From: Shewanella morhuae
Lineage (GTDB): Bacteria > Pseudomonadota > Gammaproteobacteria > Enterobacterales > Shewanellaceae
Direction of reading: 5' to 3'
DNA: 64,000 nt
Assembly (NCBI RefSeq): GCF_900156405.1
Contig: NZ_FTNN01000017.1
Coordinates: 1 to 64,000 of the forward strand
Below are positions 52,904 to 61,096 of this stretch, piece by piece. The stretch's first letter is position 1; every line of letters begins with the position of its first letter. The position numbers and the translations under genes are program-made. The notes beneath the pieces are model-generated. The model searched no databases. It had not been told where the DNA came from and saw only the letters and a list, made by a program, of their open reading frames with translations.

Positions 52904-54832
52904 CTATTCCTCCAACAATTTGAGACTACGGAGCGAAATCTGTTGATGGATTTTAGTGGCGAAATCTTCAAGTCGCATCTTACCTAAATCTATACCATCA
53001 CGAGTACGCACCGCGACTTCCTTATTTTCCATTTCTTGATCGCCAACGACCAACAAATAAGGGACACGCCTTAAGGTGTGCTCGCGTATTTTAAAGCCTA
53101 TTTTCTCATTCCTCAAGTCAAAAGACGCTCGAATACCTTGTTCTTTGAAGAATTTTACAACTTCTTCAACATAATCAGCCTGTTTATCAGTGATATTCAT
53201 CACGACAACTTGCATTGGGGCTAACCAAGTTGGGAAACGTCCTGCATATTCTTCAATCAAGATACCCAAGAATCGCTCCAACGAGCCTAAAATAGCACGG
53301 TGGATCATAACAGGGGTTTGACGACTGTTATCTTCGGCAACATAAGTTGCACCAAGACGACTTGGCAACGCATAATCGAGCTGCACAGTACCACATTGCC
53401 ACGGACGGTCCAAACAATCGTGTAAAGTAAATTCGATTTTGGGTCCGTAGAATGCGCCTTCACCAGGTAAAATAGTGAATTCTATGTTATTGGCACGTAG
53501 TGCTTGCTTAAGCGCTTCTTCGGCTCTATCCCACATAGTATCGTCACCGATACGTTTTTCTGGGCGAGTAGATAACTTAACCACAATATTGTCAAAACCA
53601 AAGGTCGCATATGTATCGTAAACCATCTGGATACACGCACTCACTTCTTCTTGAACTTGATTATCTGTACAGAAAATATGCGCATCGTCTTGTGTGAAGC
53701 CACGTACGCGCATTAATCCATGTAACGAACCTGAAGGTTCGTTACGATGACAGCAACCAAACTCCGCCATACGCAATGGCAAGTCGCGATAAGATTTCAA
53801 CCCTTGGTTGAAAATCTGTACGTGACCAGGACAGTTCATTGGCTTAATTGCGTATTCGCGGTTTTCACTACTGGTCGTAAACATGGCTTCTGAGTATTTA
53901 TCCCAGTGACCAGAACGTTCCCACAACACGCGATCCATCATTAATGGACCTTTTACTTCTTGGTAAGTGTATTGATTTAACTTACGGCGAATGAATCTTT
54001 CTAATTCTAAAAAGATACTCCAACCGTCGTTATGCCAGAACACCATACCTGGCGCTTCTTCTTGCATGTGATACAAGTCGAGTTGTTTACCAATTTTACG
54101 GTGGTCACGCTTAGCCGCTTCTTCTAAACGGGTTAAGTGTGTGCTCAGCGCTTTTTTATCGGCCCAAGCAGTACCATAGATACGTTGCAGCATTTTATTG
54201 TCTGAGTTACCACGCCAATAAGCGCCTGCGATACTCATTAATTTAAAATGTTGGCAAAAACGCATGTTAGGCACGTGTGGTCCACGGCACATGTCGATGT
54301 ATTCTTCGTGATGATACAACGCAGGCGTTGCGTCTTTACTGATGTTTTCATCAAGAATAGCAATTTTATAATCTTCACCACGCGTTGCGAATGTATCGCG
54401 CGCTTCTTGCCAGCTAACCACTTGCTTCACAACATCATAGTTAGTTTTGGCCAGTTGTTGCATACGCTTTTCTAAGGCTTCGATATCTTCTTGAGTCAAT
54501 TTGCGCTCAAGGTCGATATCATAGTAGAAGCCATTATCGATAACTGGACCAATCGCCATCTTGGTTTCTGGCCACATTTGCTTAATCGCATGGCCCAATA
54601 AATGCGCACAAGAATGGCGAAGAATTTCAACACCTTCTTCGTCTTTGGCGGTAATGATTGACAGCTCAGCATCGGTTTCAATGAGATCGCAAGCATCTTT
54701 TAATTCGCCATTAACGCGGCCAGCGATACACGCTTTCGCTAAACCAGGGCCAATATCGGCGGCAACATCGAGAGTCGAGACAGAATGAGCAAACTCACGT
54801 TTGCTACCATCGGGAAGTGTAATTACAGGCAT
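52904..54832 (-). CDS. thrS: Threonyl-tRNA synthetase
   Basis: The product has 642 residues from ATG 54832 (MPVITLPDGSKREF), the E. coli length. TGS domain, editing domain (HSCAHLLGHAIKQMWPE and the Cys-rich region), class II catalytic core with zinc ligands in MNCPGHV, and an anticodon-binding C-terminus. SD AAAGGA. An ATG 13 codons earlier is inside the regulatory leader and is not used. Confidence 0.97.
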   Translation of the reverse strand: MPVITLPDGSKREFAHSVSTLDVAADIGPGLAKACIAGRVNGELKDACDLIETDAELSIITAKDEEGVEILRHSCAHLLGHAIKQMWPETKMAIGPVIDNGFYYDIDLERKLTQEDIEALEKRMQQLAKTNYDVVKQVVSWQEARDTFATRGEDYKIAILDENISKDATPALYHHEEYIDMCRGPHVPNMRFCQHFKLMSIAGAYWRGNSDNKMLQRIYGTAWADKKALSTHLTRLEEAAKRDHRKIGKQLDLYHMQEEAPGMVFWHNDGWSIFLELERFIRRKLNQYTYQEVKGPLMMDRVLWERSGHWDKYSEAMFTTSSENREYAIKPMNCPGHVQIFNQGLKSYRDLPLRMAEFGCCHRNEPSGSLHGLMRVRGFTQDDAHIFCTDNQVQEEVSACIQMVYDTYATFGFDNIVVKLSTRPEKRIGDDTMWDRAEEALKQALRANNIEFTILPGEGAFYGPKIEFTLHDCLDRPWQCGTVQLDYALPSRLGATYVAEDNSRQTPVMIHRAILGSLERFLGILIEEYAGRFPTWLAPMQVVVMNITDKQADYVEEVVKFFKEQGIRASFDLRNEKIGFKIREHTLRRVPYLLVVGDQEMENKEVAVRTRDGIDLGKMRLEDFATKIHQQISLRSLKLLEE

Positions 54833-54842
54833 GAAATATCCT

Positions 54843-54872
54843 TTCCAGTGGTGACCCACACGTAGGGCCACT
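54843..54872 (-). promoter_or_regulatory. thrS leader operator, tRNA-Thr anticodon mimic
   Basis: On the minus strand GGCCC (54869-54865), a seven-base loop TACGTGT (54864-54858) and GGGTC form a hairpin 20 bp before the SD. CGT, a Thr anticodon, occupies the three central loop positions as in tRNA. The following CACCACTGGAAAGGATAT closely matches the E. coli thrS operator region. ThrRS binding here is expected to block its own translation. Confidence 0.75.
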
Positions 54873-54899
54873 TGGGTTAAGTTAATTGAAGAAAAATGC

Positions 54900-55616
54900 T
54901 CGCTAGGTTAAGACAGTACAGGAGTCTTAGCCACCTTGCGTAACAGGGCGTTTATTCTAAGGGATTGTAGCTAAAAGGCGCAAGTCTATTGGCTAGAAAT
55001 GGGATTAAAAGCAAAAAGCGAATTAGTGATTTGGCTGCATGTTAACCTAACGGTCATCTAACTCCCCTATTCTGACACCCGTTTATGGCACATAACTAAA
55101 TCATGATAAGGGAACTTAAATATGTTGAACGGTATTCTACTCGCTGTAGTAATCATGACTAAAACAGGCGCGCCACCAGAATCGTAGAAGCTAAGCGCAA
55201 ACACCCCTGCCCGACACGCAAGCATTACTCTTTGATGTAACAAGTGAAATTTAACCGCAAATGCAACATTTAACGCACGATATTACTTCAAGTGCCCACG
55301 ATGGTGTAATACATAGAAACAAAATTGAAGGGTTGGCGACGGTAAAAGACTAAATGCTAAAAGTGTCATCACTCACTAAGCAAAAATTTAACCAGAAGGT
55401 CTATCATGGGGCGTTTTGAGACTGACTTCATCTAAGCCAATGCACTACACTCTGCTATATACTCTAATAGCACTTAATAAAAGATACTCTAACTAGAAAG
55501 CACATACTGAGCATTCAGAGCTCACGCAATACTGTAGGTATCACGAGCAAATAAAGCATGAGAAGTGCTGATTGAGCAGAATGATTCGGCTTTATTGCCT
55601 AAAAAGGAGTGACACC
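54900..55616. other. Long gene-free region, thrS / CPXCG gene
   Basis: About 700 bp with no convincing gene. At 55121-55186 a 21-codon ORF (MLNGILLAVVIMTKTGAPPE and one more residue) has AAGGGAAC upstream and reads like the signal-peptide end of an exported protein, but the frame then stops and downstream frames are broken. It may be a decayed gene or a small peptide. Confidence 0.35.
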
Positions 55617-55817
55617 ATGAAAATCATGAATAAAGTGATAGCCTGTCCCCACTGCGGGCACCATCAAGATATCAGTATCGATGCCAGCGGCGGAGATCAA
55701 GATTATTACGATGACTGCCGAATTTGCTGTAACCCAATTCATTTACGTTTACATGTCGATGAATTGAGACGTACTGTTGAACTGCATATCGACTCAGACG
55801 ACGAGCAAATCTATTAA
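55617..55817 (+). CDS. CPXCG-motif cysteine-rich protein
   Basis: The product has 66 residues from the ATG at 55617, chosen for its AAGGAGTG SD; the TTG at 55572 has none. KVIACPHCGHHQDISIDASGG and DDCRICCNPIHL make a zinc-ribbon-like pair of knuckles. It belongs to the short CPXCG family, function unknown. Confidence 0.82.
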   Translation: MKIMNKVIACPHCGHHQDISIDASGGDQDYYDDCRICCNPIHLRLHVDELRRTVELHIDSDDEQIY

Positions 55818-55852
55818 ATCAGCTTGCACTAAACACGAGACGCTTAACAAGG

Positions 55853-56476
55853 CTAACGCGCTGAACCGTTAAAACGTCTGGCCAATACACGTTCAACAGT
55901 ATCGACAATCACTTGTGTCTGGCTGTCTATCTCGATATTAAGTTCGTCACCCACATTGTAGCTGTTTAAGTTTGTCAGCTTTAAGGTTTCAGGGATTAAA
56001 TGCAACTTAAAGCCCGATTCACTCACCTCACCAACCGTTAAACTGCAACCGTTGACACCGACGAATCCTTTGTAAAAGATATAGTCCATCCACTTAGGCT
56101 CAATACCCAGTGTTAGATCATAATGCTGTTCTGTGTGACTGATATCCATGACTTTGGCCTTGGCATGGATATGGCCTGACAGAATATGGCCACCAATTTC
56201 ACTGCCAAAGGTTAATGAACGTTCAATGTTAATACTTTGACCCACCGACAAATTTACCAGATTTGTTAACCGTAACGTCTCTTCCACTACGTCGAAAAAT
56301 ACCCTATCATCAGCAACCTGAGTCACTGTGAGACATACCCCGTTATTTGCCACACTTGCGCCAATCGTAAGTCCCTCACGCAAATCAGGTTCAAACGCTA
56401 CCTCAAGGGTATGTAAACCATCTTTCTTATGTATTGCAACCACCTCGCAGGTGGCTTGTACTATACCTGTAAACAT
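55853..56476 (-). CDS. ribE: Riboflavin synthase, alpha subunit
   Basis: The product has 207 residues, two tandem lumazine-binding domains starting MFTGIVQATCEVVAI, with SVANNGVCLTVT and GFVGVNGCSLTVGEV in the two halves. It makes riboflavin from two lumazines. It is divergent from norM; no FMN riboswitch is seen in the 33-bp gap. Confidence 0.96.
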   Translation of the reverse strand: MFTGIVQATCEVVAIHKKDGLHTLEVAFEPDLREGLTIGASVANNGVCLTVTQVADDRVFFDVVEETLRLTNLVNLSVGQSINIERSLTFGSEIGGHILSGHIHAKAKVMDISHTEQHYDLTLGIEPKWMDYIFYKGFVGVNGCSLTVGEVSESGFKLHLIPETLKLTNLNSYNVGDELNIEIDSQTQVIVDTVERVLARRFNGSAR

Positions 56477-56509
56477 TTTTTGCTCGCTTAATCGTTAAAG
56501 GCTGTATTT

Positions 56510-57889
56510 ATGAATCATTCAGGCTATCAAGCCAAACGTTTAATCCAACTGGCACTTCCTGTGCTAATAGCTCAGGTCACTCAGACTATGATGGGCTTTA
56601 TTGATACCGTTATGGCGGGCCGTGTAAGTGCAGTGGATATGGCCGCAGTGGCAGTCGGCACAAGCCTGTGGTTGCCCGCTATTTTGTTTGTCCAAGGTTT
56701 GCTGATGGCTTTTACACCTTTATTTGCCCACTATAATGGGGCGAATAATCAAAAAGCGATTCAACCGCTGGCCTTTCAAGGTGCCTATCTTGCCATCATC
56801 GGCGGTATTGGTGTGATGATTTTTCTTGCATCAGCGCCCTTTGTGCTTAGCCACATGGACTTAGAGCCTGAATTATACCGTTTAACCATAGGATATCTCG
56901 ACGGTATTTTATGGGGTGCCCCCGCATTCGTACTCTATCAAGTGCTGCGTGGCTGTAGTGAAGGGATTTCTTATACCTTACCCACCATGGTGATAGGTTT
57001 TGTCGGCTTAGCCGTAAACATTCCCGCTAACTATATTTTTATTTATGGCCACTTTGGCGTACCTGCTATGGGCGGCGCGGGTTGCGGTATTGCCACCGCC
57101 TTAGTTTTTTGGGCTATGTTGATTGCCATGATTATTTATATGCAGTTACATAAGAAGTTTGCCGCTTTAGCTCCTTTCAGTAAATTTCATCGCCCTGATT
57201 TCAACACGATGAAAAAAATGACTAAACTCGGCATGCCAATCGCTATGGCGCTATTTTTTGAAGTGAGTTTATTTGCAATCATCGCATTATTTCTTGCGCC
57301 ATTAGGTGCAACTGTCGTCGCAAGTCATCAAATAGCACTGAACTTTTCCTCAATCGTATTTATGGTGCCGTTATCCATTGGTATTGCAGTATCGATCCGA
57401 ATTGGTTACTACTTAGGCCAAGATCGCGCTGATATCTCAGCAGTCGTGGCAAAAGTAGGCTTGATACTTGCTCTATTACTCGCGCTGACAACGGCGATTT
57501 TAACGGTATTGTTCAGATTTCAAATTGCAGAACTTTATAATGGCGATGCCGAAGTGGTTGCTTTAGCTGGCAGTCTAATGCTTATGGCTGCACTGTATCA
57601 ATTATCAGACTCTGTACAAGTGGTCGCAGCCGGTGCCCTTCGTGGTTATAAGGATACGCGCAGTGCCTTTTATATTACGCTGTTTTCTTATTGGGCTATT
57701 GGTATGACACTCGGTTATACCTTGGCATATACAGACCATATCGTACCAGCTATGGGGGCTCACGGATTCTGGACTGGACTTATTGCAGGCTTAACTTCGG
57801 CTGCGCTCTTATTTTTTATTCGCTTACGTTATATTCAAAAACATCGCGTGCATTTAAGCCTTATCGAAGGTGATACAACGCACCATTGA
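56510..57889 (+). CDS. norM: MATE-family Na+/drug efflux protein NorM
   Basis: The product has 459 residues with 12 membrane helices: LALPVLIAQVTQTMMGFIDTVMAGR is the family's first-helix signature, repeated in weaker form near residue 240. It exports cationic drugs. Divergent from ribE, as in Vibrio and Shewanella. Confidence 0.95.
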   Translation: MNHSGYQAKRLIQLALPVLIAQVTQTMMGFIDTVMAGRVSAVDMAAVAVGTSLWLPAILFVQGLLMAFTPLFAHYNGANNQKAIQPLAFQGAYLAIIGGIGVMIFLASAPFVLSHMDLEPELYRLTIGYLDGILWGAPAFVLYQVLRGCSEGISYTLPTMVIGFVGLAVNIPANYIFIYGHFGVPAMGGAGCGIATALVFWAMLIAMIIYMQLHKKFAALAPFSKFHRPDFNTMKKMTKLGMPIAMALFFEVSLFAIIALFLAPLGATVVASHQIALNFSSIVFMVPLSIGIAVSIRIGYYLGQDRADISAVVAKVGLILALLLALTTAILTVLFRFQIAELYNGDAEVVALAGSLMLMAALYQLSDSVQVVAAGALRGYKDTRSAFYITLFSYWAIGMTLGYTLAYTDHIVPAMGAHGFWTGLIAGLTSAALLFFIRLRYIQKHRVHLSLIEGDTTHH

Positions 57890-57904
57890 TGAGCATATTG
57901 ATTT

Positions 57905-57939
57905 AATAGGCGACAAGGTTTTAGCTTTGTCGCCTATTT
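57905..57939 (+). terminator. Terminator of norM
   Basis: AATAGGCGACAA and TTGTCGCCTATT around a 10-base loop, 15 bp after the stop. The T run is short (TATTT). Confidence 0.8.
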
Positions 57940-58078
57940 GATGAATAAAATAGACGACCTAACATAGCTAAACCGCTAAGGCCAGAAAGATAAACTACGG
58001 TTTTATCAGTAAATTTGTAGAAACACTGGACAAGTTGCACAGCAATTCACCATTTGACGATAAATTTACTTTTTTTGC

Positions 58079-58107
58079 TTGCCAGTCCAGTCCTATCCCC
58101 CTAATAT
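58079..58107 (+). promoter_or_regulatory. Promoter of the tRNA-Val pair
   Basis: TTGCCA (58079-58084), exactly 17 bp, TAATAT (58102-58107), then a GC-rich discriminator AGCGC as in stringently controlled tRNA promoters. The first tRNA starts 51 bp downstream. Confidence 0.75.
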
Positions 58108-58158
58108 AGCGCTCGTTCCAACGCGCAATGCTTTGGAATAAAGATGAAATGTAACGAT

Positions 58159-58235
58159 ACACCCGTAGCTCAGTTGGTTAGAGCACTACCTTGACATGGT
58201 AGGGGTCGGTGGTTCGAGTCCACTCGGGTGTACCA
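58159..58235 (+). tRNA. tRNA-Val(GAC), copy 1
   Basis: 77 bases with encoded CCA; stem ACACCCG/CGGGTGT, anticodon loop TTGACAT with GAC. Confidence 0.97.
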
Positions 58236-58273
58236 CTCTTCTCTAAGAGTATAAATTTAGAAATTCATACAAT

Positions 58274-58350
58274 ACACCCGTAGCTCAGTTGGTTAGAGCA
58301 CTACCTTGACATGGTAGGGGTCGGTGGTTCGAGTCCACTCGGGTGTACCA
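58274..58350 (+). tRNA. tRNA-Val(GAC), copy 2
   Basis: 77 bases, identical to copy 1, 38 bp away. Its 3' end is the likely attachment point of the region that follows. Confidence 0.97.
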
Positions 58351-58973
58351 TTCCTTCCTGTAACCTTATGAAATATCAAGTATTCCATATTTTACAATCT
58401 AAAATACTTTACATTACTCAGTGACAAACTCCAAAAATCTGTGCCAACTATCCCTTGAAATATTATTTGAAACCCATTCGTTTTTTAAGAATTAAAGTCC
58501 TCTGCCGAATTTTTCAAAGTGCAAAATTACATTCAAAAGCTTAAAAAAGGCAGCTTGTGCCAAATCGGTGCCAAACATGTTGGCACAAGCGATTTTTGAC
58601 AAGCTGAAACTAGACCACTACCCAAAAAGGCACAAGAGTCCTTATTATATTCACTAAGGATTGTTAACAGCTCGATTAAGCACTTTGATTCATATCGTCA
58701 TCAAATATTGATAACTCTTTTACACTGCTACTCCTTGGAACATAAATCCATTAAAATCTCCCTGTAAAATTTTTTCTAGTACGTGATCAGTTGCTTTTGC
58801 AAGCTCATCAAAAAAACGTAACCACTTTATGGTAAGCGATGGCATCATCTTGTTTATACAGAACAGGATAACTACCGACCTAAGAAATGTTTGAAGTTTA
58901 AGCATCCAGCTGTTGTATTTAAACAATAGCCCCTTAATTTGGCGAGTATCGTCTTTCGAAGTTGAATTCGGAT
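58351..58973. other. Gene-free island edge with GTGCCAA repeats
   Basis: AT-rich. GTGCCAA occurs at 58441-58447, 58557-58563 and 58568-58574, and inverted (TTGGCAC) at 58580-58586; GCTTGTGCCAA (58553-58563) and TTGGCACAAGC (58580-58590) form a perfect 11-bp inverted repeat. A 68-codon minus ORF at 58720-58926 is not recognised and has no clear SD. Repeats of this kind beside a tRNA suggest recombinase-binding arms. Confidence 0.5.
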
Positions 58974-59168
58974 TTAAAATTTATTCAATAGGTTTGCGCT
59001 TAGTTTCTCAAACATTGAAGGTTGCATTCTTTTTAACTCTTCACAACCACATTCAGGGCACTCTGTTCGTACATCATTGGGTAATAATACATCGCTTTTT
59101 GGCGCTCGAACTGAACTCCATTTACATTGCGGGCAAATAAGTTTGTAAGGTTTAGGTGGAAATGGCAT
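58974..59168 (-). CDS. Zinc-ribbon protein, end of GTPase operon
   Basis: The product has 64 residues. KLICPQCKWSS and RTECPECGCEEL give a CxxC...CxxC zinc ribbon; a helical tail (SMFEKLSANLLNKF) follows. It starts eight bases after the YkgJ-type gene and is the last member of the operon. The likely role is a small metal-binding adaptor; family not recognised. Confidence 0.7.
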   Translation of the reverse strand: MPFPPKPYKLICPQCKWSSVRAPKSDVLLPNDVRTECPECGCEELKRMQPSMFEKLSANLLNKF

Positions 59169-59176
59169 GTTAAAGT

Positions 59177-59470
59177 TTACTCACTATTCAGTTTTGCTAA
59201 GCGTTGCAATTCATTGCAAATTTCAACATTAAGATCAATAAAAACGGTCCAGGAAACTGATGAAGATAGATTCGCTTGATAATAATCTTCTACGCGGCAT
59301 ACCAATGGACGCTCGTCATAAATAGTACAAAGGTGTGTTTGCTCATCGAAATGACGACAAACACCATCGCTACGATCAAGAAAAGCCGTTTCCACGCTCT
59401 CATTCACTCTGCGGCAGCAAAGTCCACAAGCATTACATGGGAACGGCTTAGGTACGGTCAGACTCATCAT
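59177..59470 (-). CDS. YkgJ-type cysteine-cluster protein
   Basis: The product has 97 residues. FPCNACGLCCRR gives the CxxCxxCC motif of the YkgJ (UPF0153) family; further Cys residues at GVCRHFDEQTHLCTIYDERPLVCR complete the cluster, thought to bind zinc or Fe-S. It starts two bases after the upstream GTPase gene, so it belongs to the operon. Its role with dynamin-like proteins is unknown. Confidence 0.8.
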   Translation of the reverse strand: MMSLTVPKPFPCNACGLCCRRVNESVETAFLDRSDGVCRHFDEQTHLCTIYDERPLVCRVEDYYQANLSSSVSWTVFIDLNVEICNELQRLAKLNSE

Positions 59471-59472
59471 TG

Positions 59473-61095
59473 CTATATGGTTGTTAGCAAAGTCTGAGCT
59501 CTCATTAAAGCAACACTCGTTGCTTTTTCTTGCTCGTTAGCACTAGTTTGCGCTGACTCTACTTTTGCCAGCATTTGTTGAAGGACAGGCTCCAGTTCCT
59601 GACGCAAAATTTGATTCATAGCACGCTCAAACTGTTCCCCAAGATCTTTAGCTGTATCTTCAACCTGCTGCTCAAATCGCTCACGTTCTAGCTGAACTTT
59701 TGCTGCATGTTCACGCATTTCTTTATCAGAAGAGTCTTCTGAAAATAAATCGTAAATAGAAGAAATAACAGTAATCCCCGTCCCTACGTAGGGGATCCAT
59801 TTGCCGATAACTTGACCAGCCCATTTCTCCATGGTTTTTGGCCCGATTCCTTTCATTAATGAAGGTGCCCAGTCTTTAACCAGCTTTAATCCACTAACAA
59901 TATGCTCTGGCTTCGCCATTTTTACGACAGAGCTCGCCGCATTTCCCAAAACCTCTTTATTTATCCCTCTTTGATTATTAGGATCTTTAGATTCTGAAGC
60001 AGAGAAATGTGGAACGTCATTAATACTCGGTCCCTCATGCTGGGCATTTAAGACCGCCGACATTGTTTCCACATCATCGTTGAATTGATTCATCAAGTAC
60101 TGCAACTCGTCATCCATAACGGCGACAACCGCTTTACCCGAATCTTCAAAGACTTGCTCAAGCACTGCAAGACAGCCTTCGGGGTGTTGATGCATGGCAG
60201 CTTTACTTTTAACTGTAATATGCTTTCGATTGCTAGCAATTTCGCGGTAAATATTATCCCGGCACTGACCTTGATTGGCGATCAACTTACGACACAATTC
60301 TTTATAGTGACTGAGTAGTTCATTACTGTCAGCATTTGTTAATTGTTGAATAAATTGGCTCAAAAATACTTGCAGAGAATGAGCCAAACGGCTGTTGACA
60401 TCTTCTGGACTGATAGAAGAAAAAAAACTGTTAAGTGAGCTCTCAAGCTCAATGATACCACTATGCTCTACCAATCCTTGCTGCTTCGCTAACTTCCCTT
60501 TTAAGGCACTGGCTGCATTAATACGCAATATCGGGATATCGGTCAAAATCTCACTAAGACCTTGAGCAACAGCAAGAGACTGAAGCCTTGCGCGGGTATC
60601 ATTTTTTAAACGAATAAAATCCTCTTGAGAAAGCGGGCTTTTTTCATTGAAAACCAAAAATACCTTTTTCCTCTTATAAATTAAGTCAATAAGCTTACCA
60701 AGGGTTTTCTCTTCTTCCGCGGCTCCAGATGGATTGACAACAAATATTACTGCGTCTGCAAGCATCATTTGTGCTTGTGTCACCTGTTCATGCGCTAATG
60801 GCGCATCAACACCAGGGGTGTCTAGGATACTAAAGTTATTCCATTGATAAGCCTTAATATCTGCCGTTAAAGGCACATCCCCTGTAGGAGCGACCTCTGA
60901 ACCAACCAATGCATTTATCAGGGTGCTTTTACCGGCATTGTAAATGCCGTATACCATGACACTTAGTTCAGGTGAGGCCTTTTTATCTTCAAATAATGTT
61001 TCAACATCCCTAAATGCTGCCTGCATATCAGGATATTCAACAATTAACTTTTTCGTTTCAGCATAGGCTCTATAAAGTTCAGCACTCGTCTTCAT
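59473..61095 (-). CDS. LeoA-like dynamin-family GTPase
   Basis: The product has 540 residues from ATG 61095 (SD GGAG six bases before it; ATG 61107 contains that SD). G1 GIYNAGKS (about 50-57), a Thr-rich switch region GDVPLTADIKAYQW, G3 DTPGVDAP, and at G4 the unusual FNEKS in place of NKxD. The C-terminal half is helical, with a hydrophobic segment (WIPYVGTGITVISSIYDLF) and a long coiled coil. This layout resembles bacterial dynamin-like proteins such as LeoA. It begins one base after the upstream GTPase gene ends, implying a complex. Confidence 0.75.
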   Translation of the reverse strand: MKTSAELYRAYAETKKLIVEYPDMQAAFRDVETLFEDKKASPELSVMVYGIYNAGKSTLINALVGSEVAPTGDVPLTADIKAYQWNNFSILDTPGVDAPLAHEQVTQAQMMLADAVIFVVNPSGAAEEEKTLGKLIDLIYKRKKVFLVFNEKSPLSQEDFIRLKNDTRARLQSLAVAQGLSEILTDIPILRINAASALKGKLAKQQGLVEHSGIIELESSLNSFFSSISPEDVNSRLAHSLQVFLSQFIQQLTNADSNELLSHYKELCRKLIANQGQCRDNIYREIASNRKHITVKSKAAMHQHPEGCLAVLEQVFEDSGKAVVAVMDDELQYLMNQFNDDVETMSAVLNAQHEGPSINDVPHFSASESKDPNNQRGINKEVLGNAASSVVKMAKPEHIVSGLKLVKDWAPSLMKGIGPKTMEKWAGQVIGKWIPYVGTGITVISSIYDLFSEDSSDKEMREHAAKVQLERERFEQQVEDTAKDLGEQFERAMNQILRQELEPVLQQMLAKVESAQTSANEQEKATSVALMRAQTLLTTI

Positions 61096-61096
61096 C

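Noticed and set aside
54833..54871. N-terminal extension of ThrS from an ATG at 54871
   Set aside because: The extra 13 codons are the anticodon-mimic operator and SD; homologues start at the MPVITLPDG position.
55817..56510. FMN riboswitch for ribE
   Set aside because: Only 33 bp separate ribE and norM, far too short for an RFN element.
58720..58926. 68-residue minus ORF in the island edge
   Set aside because: No clear SD and no family recognised; kept only as a note in the gene-free region.
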